A DNA stretch of 64,000 nt, from contig JBJXGX010000078.1 in the NCBI GenBank assembly GCA_046160305.1, positions 1 through 64,000 of the forward strand. Reading direction: 5' to 3'. The notes below the pieces were generated by a model. That model saw nothing but the letters and a program-made list of their open reading frames with translations, made no database searches and was not told the DNA's origin. The position numbers and the translations under genes were made by a program. This document shows, one piece after another, positions 16,159 to 23,938 of the stretch. Source of the stretch: SHXR01 sp046160305 (GTDB taxonomy: Bacteria; Pseudomonadota; Gammaproteobacteria; Burkholderiales; SG8-39). The stretch's first letter is position 1; every line of letters begins with the position of its first letter.

Positions 16159-16542
16159 ATGATTCTTCGATTTCTCGGTGTCCTCGCGTTCTTCCTGCTG
16201 CTCGCGATCCTGTTGAAAGCGATCATGGGCGGCGGGCGCAGCGCGGAGCGCGATGCGGGCGAAACGTATCGCCCGCGCGCGCGCTGGCGGGACTGGTTTT
16301 TCGGTCCTGGCGATCGATCGGCGCAGCGCGGACTGGCCCACGTCGTGAAACGCGCCGAATTGGCCGGCGTCCGCGACGCGTATTCGAGCGCCTCGATCGA
16401 TCCGGATCGTCCACTCTATCGTTGCGCCGCCTGCCAGAGCTTCTATCACGATGCGAGCGTGTCGGCGCTCGCGCGTGCGAATCATCATCGCTGCGCGGTA
16501 TGCGGTGGCACCGACATCGGACCGGTTCGGATCGTGGACTAG
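16159..16542 (+). CDS. membrane-anchored zinc-ribbon protein, first gene of the ubiquitin-like operon
   Basis: A 127-residue protein I do not recognise. It has one N-terminal membrane helix (residues 4-23, MILRFLGVLAFFLLLAILLK), a basic arginine-rich stretch (38-54) and a C-terminal zinc-ribbon with two cysteine pairs, C89-C92 (RCAACQSF) and C112-C115 (RCAVCGG). The cytoplasmic side would carry the zinc-ribbon if the basic residues follow the positive-inside rule. It precedes the E1 gene by 23 nt, and the E2 and E1 also carry zinc-ribbons. A role as membrane adaptor, substrate receptor or E3-like factor for the conjugation system is inference from context only. Confidence 0.7.
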   Translation: MILRFLGVLAFFLLLAILLKAIMGGGRSAERDAGETYRPRARWRDWFFGPGDRSAQRGLAHVVKRAELAGVRDAYSSASIDPDRPLYRCAACQSFYHDASVSALARANHHRCAVCGGTDIGPVRIVD

Positions 16543-16565
16543 CGTCGACCCCCGCTACGATTGCA

Positions 16566-17693
16566 ATGGATGAAACGCGATACGCGCGACATGCCTTGAT
16601 CGATTGGTTCGATCAGGATCGGCTGCGCGCCGCACGGGTCGCCGTCATTGGTGCCGGCGCGGTCGGCAACGAGGTCGTCAAGAACCTTGCGCTGCTTGGG
16701 GTCGGTGCGATCGAAGTCTTCGACTTTGACCAGATCGAGCTTCACAACCTGACTCGCAGCGTATTTTTTCGCGAGTCGGACGTTGGGGGTGCGAAGGCCG
16801 TCGTGCTCGCCGAGCGCGCAAAGCAATTGAATCCGGATACTGACGTGCGCGGAATCGAGGGGGATTTCTGGAGCACGCTCTCGCTGCATGCGCTACGAAC
16901 GTTCTCGACGGTCATCTGCGCTGTTGACAACTTCGAGGCGCGCGTCCGCCTCAATCAGATGTGTCGGATCGTGGGTGTCGACTTGGTGAATGCAGGGATC
17001 GACAGCCGCTTCGCCGCAATCGAGGCATTCCCGTTCAAGACGTTCGCGGAAGGTGCCTGCTACGAATGCCATCTGCCGGCTTCAGCCTATCAACGAATCG
17101 GCGAGCGCTATTCATGCGGCGGCTTGAGAAAGCGCGCATGGGAGGCAAAGAAAGTTCCCACCACGGCCATCACCGCGAGTATCGCTGGCGCGTTGGCGGC
17201 GTCCAAAGCGCTGCGGCTTGGCACCCCGGATGCGATCCTTGGCGCTGGCCGCATCCTGATCGATACCCATACTGGGCGCTCCTCGACCAGCATGCTTGAT
17301 CGTAACGACGGGTGTCCGGGCTGCGCGATGCCATGGGGTGGTGCGAGGCTGTTACGATCGAGGCGTGATCTCACGCCATCGCTTGCGCTTGATTCGGGCG
17401 AGCCCATCATGGATATATCGATTCATCTCAGCGAACCCGTGATTACGGCGTATGAATGTGTTCATTGCGGGGTCCCCGACCATGCGTCGCGGCTATTGAT
17501 GCGACCGGCGGCAATCTACGATGACGAAATCACCTTTTGTACGCGTTGCCGCCGGCATACGATGCGTGTTGAAATGCGTGACATCATCTCGATTGGTGCG
17601 TTGACGACTGCGTACCGGGCGCACTCGCTTGGCGCGAAGTATGTGCTGGCCGAGCTGGCGCACGGTCCCGTGTGCATCGAGTTGGAGGATTGA
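16566..17693 (+). CDS. E1-like (ThiF/MoeB fold) ubiquitin-like-activating enzyme
   Basis: About 375 residues. The Rossmann ATP site is VAVIGAGAVGNEVVKNLALLG (shortened: GAGAVGNE at 29-36). The E1-typical HNLTRS (60-65), matching NLNRQ of MoeB, and AVDNFEARVRLN (119-130) follow. A zinc site is formed by CYEC (165-168) and CPGC (250-253). C184 (YSCGGLRKR) sits before the PTTAITASIAGAL helix, where E1 crossover-loop catalytic cysteines lie, so it is the likely thioester residue. A C-terminal extension has another zinc-ribbon, CVHC (298-301) and CTRC (325-328). It would adenylate the C-terminus of the 85-residue modifier encoded 4 nt downstream and pass it to the E2. ATG 16566 is the start before the conserved N-terminus. 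Confidence 0.88.
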   Translation: MDETRYARHALIDWFDQDRLRAARVAVIGAGAVGNEVVKNLALLGVGAIEVFDFDQIELHNLTRSVFFRESDVGGAKAVVLAERAKQLNPDTDVRGIEGDFWSTLSLHALRTFSTVICAVDNFEARVRLNQMCRIVGVDLVNAGIDSRFAAIEAFPFKTFAEGACYECHLPASAYQRIGERYSCGGLRKRAWEAKKVPTTAITASIAGALAASKALRLGTPDAILGAGRILIDTHTGRSSTSMLDRNDGCPGCAMPWGGARLLRSRRDLTPSLALDSGEPIMDISIHLSEPVITAYECVHCGVPDHASRLLMRPAAIYDDEITFCTRCRRHTMRVEMRDIISIGALTTAYRAHSLGAKYVLAELAHGPVCIELED

Positions 17694-17697
17694 GTAA

Positions 17698-17955
17698 ATG
17701 AGCGCCACATTCAAACTCGTTGTGCGTACCGCCGATCAAACGCGTCGGGCGGAGATCACTTTGGCGCCGTCGAGTACCGGCGGTGAGGTGGTTCAGGCGG
17801 CGGTCGATAACTGGGCGCTGCCCAAGGACACCGACTACACGCTGGTTAATGTGACGACCGGCAAGTCCGTCGCCCCGCAGGACTCGCTCGACCGTTCGAA
17901 GGTGAAAGAAGGCGATGTCCTCGAGGTGCAACCGGTGCTGGTGGCAGGTCGGTAG
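17698..17955 (+). CDS. ubiquitin-like modifier (beta-grasp, YukD-like)
   Basis: An 85-residue single-domain beta-grasp protein: strand pair FKLVVRTADQTRRAEITL, helix GGEVVQAAVDNWAL, then TLVNVTTGKSVAP and the closing LEVQPVLVAGR. The pattern resembles YukD-like ubiquitin relatives found in bacterial conjugation operons. The C-terminus is AGR, not the free GG of ubiquitin; Gly84 would become terminal if Arg85 were removed, which the JAMM peptidase encoded in the same operon could do. It lies between E1 (4 nt upstream) and E2 (15 nt downstream). That the protein is conjugated is inferred from its neighbours. Confidence 0.82.
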   Translation: MSATFKLVVRTADQTRRAEITLAPSSTGGEVVQAAVDNWALPKDTDYTLVNVTTGKSVAPQDSLDRSKVKEGDVLEVQPVLVAGR

Positions 17956-17970
17956 GCACGCGGATCCGCA

Positions 17971-18618
17971 ATGATGAATCCGCAATCGATTCGACGCACC
18001 GCCGACCTTGAACGTCTGCAAGGGCTGGTGGCGTCCACTGCCGGCAGAATTCATGTGGTGGAGGATGGCCGGCGGAGCGCCCGTTACGTGCTCGATCTGC
18101 GCTTCACGACGGCTGGATCAAGCGGCTACCCGCTGGTGAAGCAACCGACCACGCGGTTGATCGTCGATCTGAGCACGCGCTATCCGTTTCAGGCACCGGT
18201 TGCAACGATCGTGAGCCCCATCTTCCATCCGAATGTGTTCGGGTCGGGTCTCGTGTGTCTGGGTACGAAGTGGCTGCCGGGCGAGGGGATCGATCTCTTC
18301 ATATTGCGAATCGTCCGTCTCCTCACATTCGATCCATTGCTGGTGAATCTGCAATCGGCCGCGAACGCGCAGGCGTTGCATTGGTACGTCCAGGCGCGCA
18401 AGGCCTATCCGGGCTCGTTTCCCAGCGATCGCGTTGAGCTGGCGGGCAGCGGCGCCAAACCTGCGAACGGTGCGAGCTCCGGAATCCAATGGGGCGATTC
18501 GGGCGAGCGCGTAGTGGTGCCTTGCCCGCGATGCAACACCAAGCTACGACTTCCGCAAGGCCGAACCGGCCAAGCGAAATGCCCACGCTGCACGCACCTC
18601 TTTGAAGCGAGAACGTGA
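17971..18618 (+). CDS. E2-like ubiquitin-conjugating enzyme with C-terminal zinc-ribbon
   Basis: A 215-residue protein whose first ~150 residues follow the UBC fold. TRLIVDLSTRYPFQAPVATI (61-80) corresponds to the strand leading to the YPF/P motif, HPN is at 86-88 and the catalytic cysteine C96 is in GSGLVCLG, followed by W101 and a helix FILRIVRLLTFDP (110-122). This is close to the eukaryotic HPN-x-ICL arrangement. A C-terminal zinc-ribbon follows a linker: CPRC (185-188) and CPRC (204-207), MJ0042-like. It should accept the modifier from E1 as a thioester. The stop overlaps the JAMM gene start by 4 nt (GTGA). Confidence 0.88.
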   Translation: MMNPQSIRRTADLERLQGLVASTAGRIHVVEDGRRSARYVLDLRFTTAGSSGYPLVKQPTTRLIVDLSTRYPFQAPVATIVSPIFHPNVFGSGLVCLGTKWLPGEGIDLFILRIVRLLTFDPLLVNLQSAANAQALHWYVQARKAYPGSFPSDRVELAGSGAKPANGASSGIQWGDSGERVVVPCPRCNTKLRLPQGRTGQAKCPRCTHLFEART

Positions 18619-19208
18619 TCGGGTGGCGCGAGCTGGCGGACGGCGCGCGACCGCAGCCGATCGAGGTCCTCTATCAAAGCCTGGCACTGCCTGATGTGTT
18701 GTCGATGGAGGCAAAGGGCTCTGGGCATCCGCTGATACTGATCGCACCGCACGTTCGGGATACAGTCGTTGCACACCTTCGCACCAGTAACGATGAGCTT
18801 GGCGGACTTCTGATCGGCGAAGCGTTCTACGCGGCGGGCGACAACGTTGCGTCGCGCATCGCGGCGATCCGCGTGTCGGTCGCACTCGCCGGCGATGATT
18901 TTTCGAGCAGCGCTGTTTCACTTCGCCTTGGCGCAAGCGTGTGGTCAAAAGCCGGCGCCCACCTCGATGCGGTGACTGGCCAATTGGTCGTTGGCTGGTA
19001 CCACAGTCACCCGCATATCGGCGCATTCTTCAGCGCGACCGACCGGCGCACGCACCGTGCGTTTTTCGCCCACGATTACAGCATTGGTTGGGTGATCGAT
19101 CCGTATCACGAGGAAGCGAACTTACGTGAGCGGATGTATCTTGGCGCCGATGCGACCGAGGTGCCCTCGGCAATGATTGTCACGACGCCGGCGGGGCGCA
19201 CGCTGTAG
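18615..19208 (+). CDS. JAB/MPN-domain (JAMM) metallopeptidase, deubiquitinase-like
   Basis: A 197-residue JAMM zinc peptidase. The full signature is present: E61 (NDELGGLLIG), H130-S-H132, then seven residues, S140 and D143 (HSHPHIGAFFSATD). The first ~40 residues precede the domain and are not recognised. In bacterial ubiquitin-like operons this enzyme matures the modifier C-terminus and/or removes it from targets. Its GTG start at 18615 overlaps the E2 stop, so the two are coupled. After it there is a roughly 110-bp gap holding a nested hairpin (19229-19263), which probably ends the operon. Confidence 0.88.
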   Translation: MIGWRELADGARPQPIEVLYQSLALPDVLSMEAKGSGHPLILIAPHVRDTVVAHLRTSNDELGGLLIGEAFYAAGDNVASRIAAIRVSVALAGDDFSSSAVSLRLGASVWSKAGAHLDAVTGQLVVGWYHSHPHIGAFFSATDRRTHRAFFAHDYSIGWVIDPYHEEANLRERMYLGADATEVPSAMIVTTPAGRTL

Positions 19209-19228
19209 TGGGCGGCTCGGGCAGGCAT

Positions 19229-19263
19229 TGCATCGAACCGAGTAGCCCGCTACGCTTGATGCA
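19229..19263. repeat. nested hairpin element after the ubiquitin-like operon
   Basis: Outer arms TGCATC (19229-19234) and GATGCA (19258-19263) enclose inner arms GTAGC (19242-19246) and GCTAC (19249-19253). There is no T-run after it on either strand, so it is not a classic intrinsic terminator; it may be a REP-like element or a rho-dependent end. Confidence 0.4.
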
Positions 19264-19279
19264 CCAACCCTCCGTGACT

Positions 19280-19318
19280 TTCCACCAGGACCCTTTCCAC
19301 TAGGACCCACTAGGACCA
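19280..19318 (+). repeat. three short tandem repeats carrying Shine-Dalgarno-like AGGA
   Basis: Three near-copies of CCACYAGGACC stand in a row (with a CCACCAGGACC first copy and two CCACTAGGACC copies) directly before the ATG at 19320. The last AGGA is about 5 nt from the start codon and works as ribosome binding site; the others could be slippage copies changing translation efficiency. Confidence 0.4.
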
Positions 19319-19319
19319 T

Positions 19320-20570
19320 ATGGCCACAACCTTTGGCGGCCCGGCTAATCGGGCGGACCAGGCGCTTGCCTGGAATATGAAACTCATCGCGCAACACGAA
19401 CTCTCCGGTTTCGGCGGCGTCGGCGAAGGCATGGCCATGCAGAAAACGAAGGATGGCCGGCGCATCCTGTGGCTTGCACATGAGTCGGCACCAAAGAATT
19501 TCACCGCGATCGATGTCACTGATCCGAAGAATCCGAAGCAGGTTGTCCAGACGGAGCTGCCGCATGCACGCGTGCGCTCGAACTCACTTGACGTCGTCGG
19601 CAACATCATGGCGGTGGCTTACCAATGCCAGCAGGTCGGGATGAAGCCGGCCGGTGTCGACCTCTTCGATATTTCAACGCCTGAAGCACCCAAACTCATC
19701 TCGCATTTCGATGCGTCCGGCCCGCACTCGCGCGGCGTGCACTGCGTTTGGTTCGTCGATGGCGAATACATCCACATGGCGAGCGGCGCGGCGGACTTCG
19801 AGCCGACCAATCCCAATGACGATCAGTGCTATCGGATCCTTGACGTTCGCAATCCGTCAAAGCCGGTCGAAGCCGGGCGCTGGTGGTACCCGGGCACGCG
19901 CAAGGGAGACGACGTTCCGCCGCCGGCCCGGTTGCCAAGTGCCTTCGATACCGGCTTTCGCGTCCACAACGTTAACGTCTATCCCGAGCGACCGAATCGC
20001 GCGTACATCGGCTATATCGACGGCGGCGCGGTGATCCTCGACATCACCGATAAATCGCGTCCGAAGCAGGTATCGATCTGGCGCTATTCGCCGCCCTTCA
20101 ACGGCTTTTGCCATACGGCGATGCCGCTCTTTTCGCATGAACTTCTGATCTGCAGCGATGAATGCACGAAAGAAGCCGGCGCGGATTGGCCAAAGCTCGT
20201 GCGGGTCGTCGACATGCGAACGGAAACGAATCCGCAGCCGATCTCGACCTTCCCGATGCCGCCGTACGATTCGTTCGCCAAACGCGGCGGGCGTTACGGC
20301 GCGCATAACCTGCATGAGAATCTGCCGGTCGAAACGTCGTGGCGTTCCGACAAGATCGTGATCGGCACGTTCTTCAATGCGGGCGTGCGCGCCTACGACG
20401 TCTCGAATCCGTATCAGCCGCAGGAAGTCGCGTACTTCGTGCCGGCGGCACCGCGCATGGCGCCAAGCGGTGCGATCCAGATCAACGATTGCTATGTCGA
20501 CGATCGCAAGCTGGTCTACGCGGTCGATCGGCATATCGGCGGGGTGTACATCCTCGAGATGACCGTGTGA
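19320..20570 (+). CDS. LVIVD-repeat beta-propeller protein
   Basis: A 416-residue protein of the LVIVD-repeat group, predicted to be a seven-bladed propeller. Repeats of the type FTAIDVTDPKNPKQV, VDLFDISTPEAPKLI, YRILDVRNPSKPVE, VILDITDKSRPKQV and VRAYDVSNPYQPQEV are visible through its length. I see no signal peptide and no catalytic motif, so it is likely a binding or scaffold protein; the function is unknown. Its stop overlaps the following COG0523 GTPase by 4 nt, so the two are cotranscribed, which hints at a metal-related role, although that is inference. The start ATG 19320 follows an AGGA. Confidence 0.75.
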   Translation: MATTFGGPANRADQALAWNMKLIAQHELSGFGGVGEGMAMQKTKDGRRILWLAHESAPKNFTAIDVTDPKNPKQVVQTELPHARVRSNSLDVVGNIMAVAYQCQQVGMKPAGVDLFDISTPEAPKLISHFDASGPHSRGVHCVWFVDGEYIHMASGAADFEPTNPNDDQCYRILDVRNPSKPVEAGRWWYPGTRKGDDVPPPARLPSAFDTGFRVHNVNVYPERPNRAYIGYIDGGAVILDITDKSRPKQVSIWRYSPPFNGFCHTAMPLFSHELLICSDECTKEAGADWPKLVRVVDMRTETNPQPISTFPMPPYDSFAKRGGRYGAHNLHENLPVETSWRSDKIVIGTFFNAGVRAYDVSNPYQPQEVAYFVPAAPRMAPSGAIQINDCYVDDRKLVYAVDRHIGGVYILEMTV

Positions 20571-21646
20571 CCGCAGTGAGCGACGAGGGACGTGACCCGT
20601 TCGCGGGTCGCATCCCGATCACGATCATCACCGGCTTTCTCGGCAGCGGGAAAAGCACGCTGCTTGGCAAACTGCTGCGACACCCGGACATGCGTCGGGC
20701 GGCGGTGATCGTCAATGAGTTTGGCGAGGTCGGCATCGATCACGCATTGCTATCCGGCTCAACCGAGTCGATGACATTGCTGCCGAATGGATGTCTCTGC
20801 TGCACCGTTCGCACCGACCTGCAAGAGACACTGCGCGAAATGTTCATCCAGCGGCGCGCGGGTGAGATCATCGATTTCGATCGCGTATTCATCGAGACCT
20901 CCGGGCTTGCGGATCCCGCGCCGATCATGCATTCGCTGGTATCGGACACCCTCCTCGCCTCGCAATTCCGGCTTGATGGTGTGGTCACGCTGGTCGATGC
21001 GATCAATGGGACCCACTCGCTCACCGACATGCCGGAAGCGGTGAAGCAGGTCGCGGTGGCGGATCGGCTGGTGATCACCAAGAGCGACCTCGCGCCGGAA
21101 GCCGATATCGCGGTCGTGGCGGAGGCCCTCATGCGCCTCAATCCGCATGCCGACCAACTGCGGGTGGTGCGTGGTGATATCGACCCTGCGGTGCTATCGA
21201 ATCTTGGCATTGCCCGCGGGCAGGCGGATCTGCCTGCGATCGAGCGTTGGCTCGGGCGCATAACGAGTGCGTCGGCGGGCAACGACGCCTACCTCGGCTC
21301 GCGCATTCCGCGCGCGGCACATCTCGCATCGGTGCGATCGTTCGTGTTGTGGTTCGACGCGCCATTTACCTGGCAGAGCTTCACGACGATCGTGCAGGTG
21401 TTGACGTCGCTTCGCGGACCCGACCTTCTGCGTGTGAAGGGGCTCGTGAATATCGCCGAGGAACGCGGGCCGATCGTCGTTCAGGGCGCGCAGCATTTAT
21501 TCGATGAGCCGGCGCGATTGGCGGCGTGGCCAAGCGACGATCATCGCTCACGCCTGGTGTTCATCACGAAGAACTTGACGCGCGAGGTCGTCGAGGCGCT
21601 CTTTAAGGCCGTGGGTACGATCTCTGCTGCGCCGCCACCGCCTTAA
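20567..21646 (+). CDS. COG0523 (CobW/CobP47K-type) G3E GTPase, metal chaperone-like
   Basis: About 359 residues. The N-terminal GTPase domain has the P-loop TGFLGSGKSTLL (about 21-32), the Switch-associated NEFGEVGID, the metal-binding GCLCC (about 76-80), the Walker-B-like ETSGLADPAP and the base-recognition TKSD. The C-terminal CobW_C domain starts near VRSFVLWFDAPFTW. Members insert or deliver Zn, Co or Fe to target enzymes. The GTG at 20567 overlaps the LVIVD gene stop (GTGTGA); a second GTG at 20576 is possible. The gene converges on parB with only 5 nt between them. A degenerate relative occurs at 54156. Confidence 0.88.
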   Translation: MTAVSDEGRDPFAGRIPITIITGFLGSGKSTLLGKLLRHPDMRRAAVIVNEFGEVGIDHALLSGSTESMTLLPNGCLCCTVRTDLQETLREMFIQRRAGEIIDFDRVFIETSGLADPAPIMHSLVSDTLLASQFRLDGVVTLVDAINGTHSLTDMPEAVKQVAVADRLVITKSDLAPEADIAVVAEALMRLNPHADQLRVVRGDIDPAVLSNLGIARGQADLPAIERWLGRITSASAGNDAYLGSRIPRAAHLASVRSFVLWFDAPFTWQSFTTIVQVLTSLRGPDLLRVKGLVNIAEERGPIVVQGAQHLFDEPARLAAWPSDDHRSRLVFITKNLTREVVEALFKAVGTISAAPPPP

Positions 21647-21651
21647 GCTGG

Positions 21652-22506
21652 CTAGCGGCCGAAGCGCTGCATCAGATCGTCGAGGTGATCGAGACTCGCG
21701 TATTCGATGACCATCTTTCCGCCGCCCGACTTGCCGTGCTTCAACTCAACCGTCGTGCCGAGTTTCTCCGAAAGGTCTTCCTGCAACCGCGCGACATCGC
21801 GATCGATTTTCGCCGCGGGTTTCAGGGCTGCGACCTTGGGATGCAGCGTCTGATTCACCAGGGCTTCGGTTTCACGCACCGATAGTCCCTTCTCGACGAT
21901 GTGCTCGGCGAGACGGACTTGCGTCGCGCCATCGAGGGACAACAGGGCGCGCGCGTGCCCCATGTCGAGCTTCCCGGTGAAGACGAACTCTTGCACTTGA
22001 CGAGTGAGATTGAGCATTCGCAATAGGTTCGTCGTCGCACTACGCGAGCGGCCGATGGCCTCGGAGGCCTGCTGATGGGTAAGGCCGAATTCGTCGATGA
22101 GGCGCTGGACGCCCTTCGCCTCCTCCATCGGGTTCAGGTCTTCACGCTGAATGTTCTCGATCAGGGCCATCGCGAGCGCCGCCTGATCGGGAACGTCGCG
22201 AATGACGACCGGAACTTCCGCGAGGCCCGCCATCTGCGCCGCGCGCCAGCGGCGCTCGCCGGCAATGATTTCGTAGCGGGCGGCGCCGACACCGCGCACC
22301 AGAATCGGCTGGATTAATCCCTGTGCCTGAATCGACGAGGCGAGCTCCCGTAACGACTCTTCGTCCATCCGTGTTCTGGGTTGGTAGCGACCCGGTTGCA
22401 ACTGATCGACACGCAGTCTTGCCAACGCGTCTTTGGCGGTGGGCGACGGCTGATCGGCGCCAAGTAACGCATCGAGTCCCCGACCAAGGCCTTTGGGCTT
22501 GATCAT
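21652..22506 (-). CDS. parB: chromosome-partitioning protein ParB
   Basis: A 284-residue CTP-dependent DNA clamp that loads at parS and spreads to drive origin segregation with ParA. The start MIKPKGLGRGLDALLG is typical; the CTPase motif GERRWRAAQMAGL (about 82-94) and the ENIQREDLNP block are present, followed by a helix-turn-helix (LTHQQASEAIGRSRSATTNLLRML) and the C-terminal dimerisation region. It follows parA by 2 nt on the same strand. Two parS sites lie about 3.4 kb away next to mnmG. Confidence 0.96.
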   Translation of the reverse strand: MIKPKGLGRGLDALLGADQPSPTAKDALARLRVDQLQPGRYQPRTRMDEESLRELASSIQAQGLIQPILVRGVGAARYEIIAGERRWRAAQMAGLAEVPVVIRDVPDQAALAMALIENIQREDLNPMEEAKGVQRLIDEFGLTHQQASEAIGRSRSATTNLLRMLNLTRQVQEFVFTGKLDMGHARALLSLDGATQVRLAEHIVEKGLSVRETEALVNQTLHPKVAALKPAAKIDRDVARLQEDLSEKLGTTVELKHGKSGGGKMVIEYASLDHLDDLMQRFGR

Positions 22507-22508
22507 GA

Positions 22509-23297
22509 TTACAGTTCTCCCGCGGGCGACGTTTGGCGGAATCGCGCCAGCATTTCCTCGGCCAGTTGCGCGTATGCCAGCGCCCCCTTCGATGTTTCAT
22601 CGTAGCGAACCCCGGGAATACCGTGACTGGGCGCCTCGGCCAATCGCACGTTGCGCGGAATGACCGTGTCGTAGACCTTGGCGCCAAAGTGTTGCTGCAA
22701 CTGGTCGGACACCTGCTGCGACAGCGTATTGCGGGGATCGAACATGGTGCGAAGAAGCCCTTCGATTTCGAGCGACGGGTTGATCGTCTGGCGCACCTTG
22801 CGCACGGTACTGACCAGATCGCTGAGTCCTTCGAGCGCATAGTATTCACACTGCATCGGAATCACGACGACGTCCGCGGCGGCGAGCCCGTTCACGGTGA
22901 GCAGGCTAAGCGATGGCGGGCAGTCGATGAGGATGAAATCGTAGCGATGGGCGACGAGCGCGAGCGCACTTTTCAGTCGGGTTTCGCGATTCTCAAGGTC
23001 GACCAGCTCGATCTCGGCGCCTGCCAGATCCCGGTTGGCCGGCAACACGTCAAAACCGCCATTCTCGGAATGCACCCGCGCCCGCTCGGTGGTCGCCAGT
23101 CCAAGGAGCACATGGTAGACGGTCTGTGGTAAGGTACGCTTGTCTATTCCGCTGCCCATGGTTGCATTGCCCTGCGGGTCAAGATCGACCAGCAGCACAC
23201 GCTGGCCCGAGAGCGCAAGGCTCGCGGCAAGGTTGACCGATGTCGTGGTTTTTCCCACGCCACCCTTTTGATTCACGATCGCGATCGTGCGGGGCAT
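22509..23297 (-). CDS. parA: chromosome-partitioning ATPase ParA (Soj)
   Basis: A 262-residue deviant Walker ATPase: QKGGVGKTTTSVNLAA at residues 10-25 with the signature lysine, DLDPQGNATMG at about 39-49, and DCPPSLSLLTVNGL at about 124. It forms ATP-dependent gradients on the nucleoid which ParB-parS complexes follow. It lacks an N-terminal HTH, as expected for the chromosomal type. The start codon overlaps the rsmG stop by one base, within the conserved mnmG-rsmG-parA-parB origin cluster. Confidence 0.96.
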   Translation of the reverse strand: MPRTIAIVNQKGGVGKTTTSVNLAASLALSGQRVLLVDLDPQGNATMGSGIDKRTLPQTVYHVLLGLATTERARVHSENGGFDVLPANRDLAGAEIELVDLENRETRLKSALALVAHRYDFILIDCPPSLSLLTVNGLAAADVVVIPMQCEYYALEGLSDLVSTVRKVRQTINPSLEIEGLLRTMFDPRNTLSQQVSDQLQQHFGAKVYDTVIPRNVRLAEAPSHGIPGVRYDETSKGALAYAQLAEEMLARFRQTSPAGEL

Positions 23298-23938
23298 CAG
23301 ATGGACAGAATAACGACGTGGCGCGTCGCGTCGAGCCCCGGAATCACCAGAGGTTCCACGCGTTCCACGGTGACCGATGCCGGCAGTCGGGCGATTTCGT
23401 CGTGCGGGTAGACACCCTTCATCGCGAATAGCCTGCCCTGCGGCGCCAAGAGATGTCGGGACAAGGCGGCGAATTCCTGCAATTCGGCAAGCGCACGCGA
23501 GACGATGATTGGGAACGGGCGCGGCGCAGACCAGCGCTCTACCCGCGCGCAGACGCTGGTCGCGTTCGTGATTTTGAGCGCACCGATTGTCTGCTGAAGA
23601 AAGGCCGACTTCTTCTGATTGCTGTCGAGCACGGTGACCTGCAGGTCCGGACGCGCAATGGCGAGGGCTAACCCGGGAAACCCGGCGCCGCTGCCGACAT
23701 CGAGCAGCGCGGCACCCTCCGGAAGAAACGCGGTTAAGGTCAATGAGTCGAGCACGTGATGGGTCACCATGCCGGCTCGATCGCGTACCGAGGTGAGGTT
23801 ATGAACGGCGTTCCACTTTTCGATGAGCGCGAGGTGTTGGATGAGGCGCGAGAGGGCTGCGGGCAGGAGGTCGAAGCCCATCGCCTGCGCGCCTCGCGCC
23901 AAGGCATCGGATTGATCGATCTCGGCTGAAGCGTTCAA
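23297..23938 (-). CDS. rsmG: 16S rRNA m7G527 methyltransferase RsmG
   Basis: A 213-residue SAM-dependent methyltransferase modifying G527 of 16S rRNA. The SAM-binding motif LLDVGSGAGFPGLALAI (about 78-94) and the RDRAGMVTHHVLDSL block before it are diagnostic, as is SRALAELQEFAAL. It overlaps the mnmG stop by 4 nt and parA by 1 nt, so translation is coupled along the cluster. Loss of this enzyme gives low-level streptomycin resistance in many species. Confidence 0.95.
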   Translation of the reverse strand: MNASAEIDQSDALARGAQAMGFDLLPAALSRLIQHLALIEKWNAVHNLTSVRDRAGMVTHHVLDSLTLTAFLPEGAALLDVGSGAGFPGLALAIARPDLQVTVLDSNQKKSAFLQQTIGALKITNATSVCARVERWSAPRPFPIIVSRALAELQEFAALSRHLLAPQGRLFAMKGVYPHDEIARLPASVTVERVEPLVIPGLDATRHVVILSI

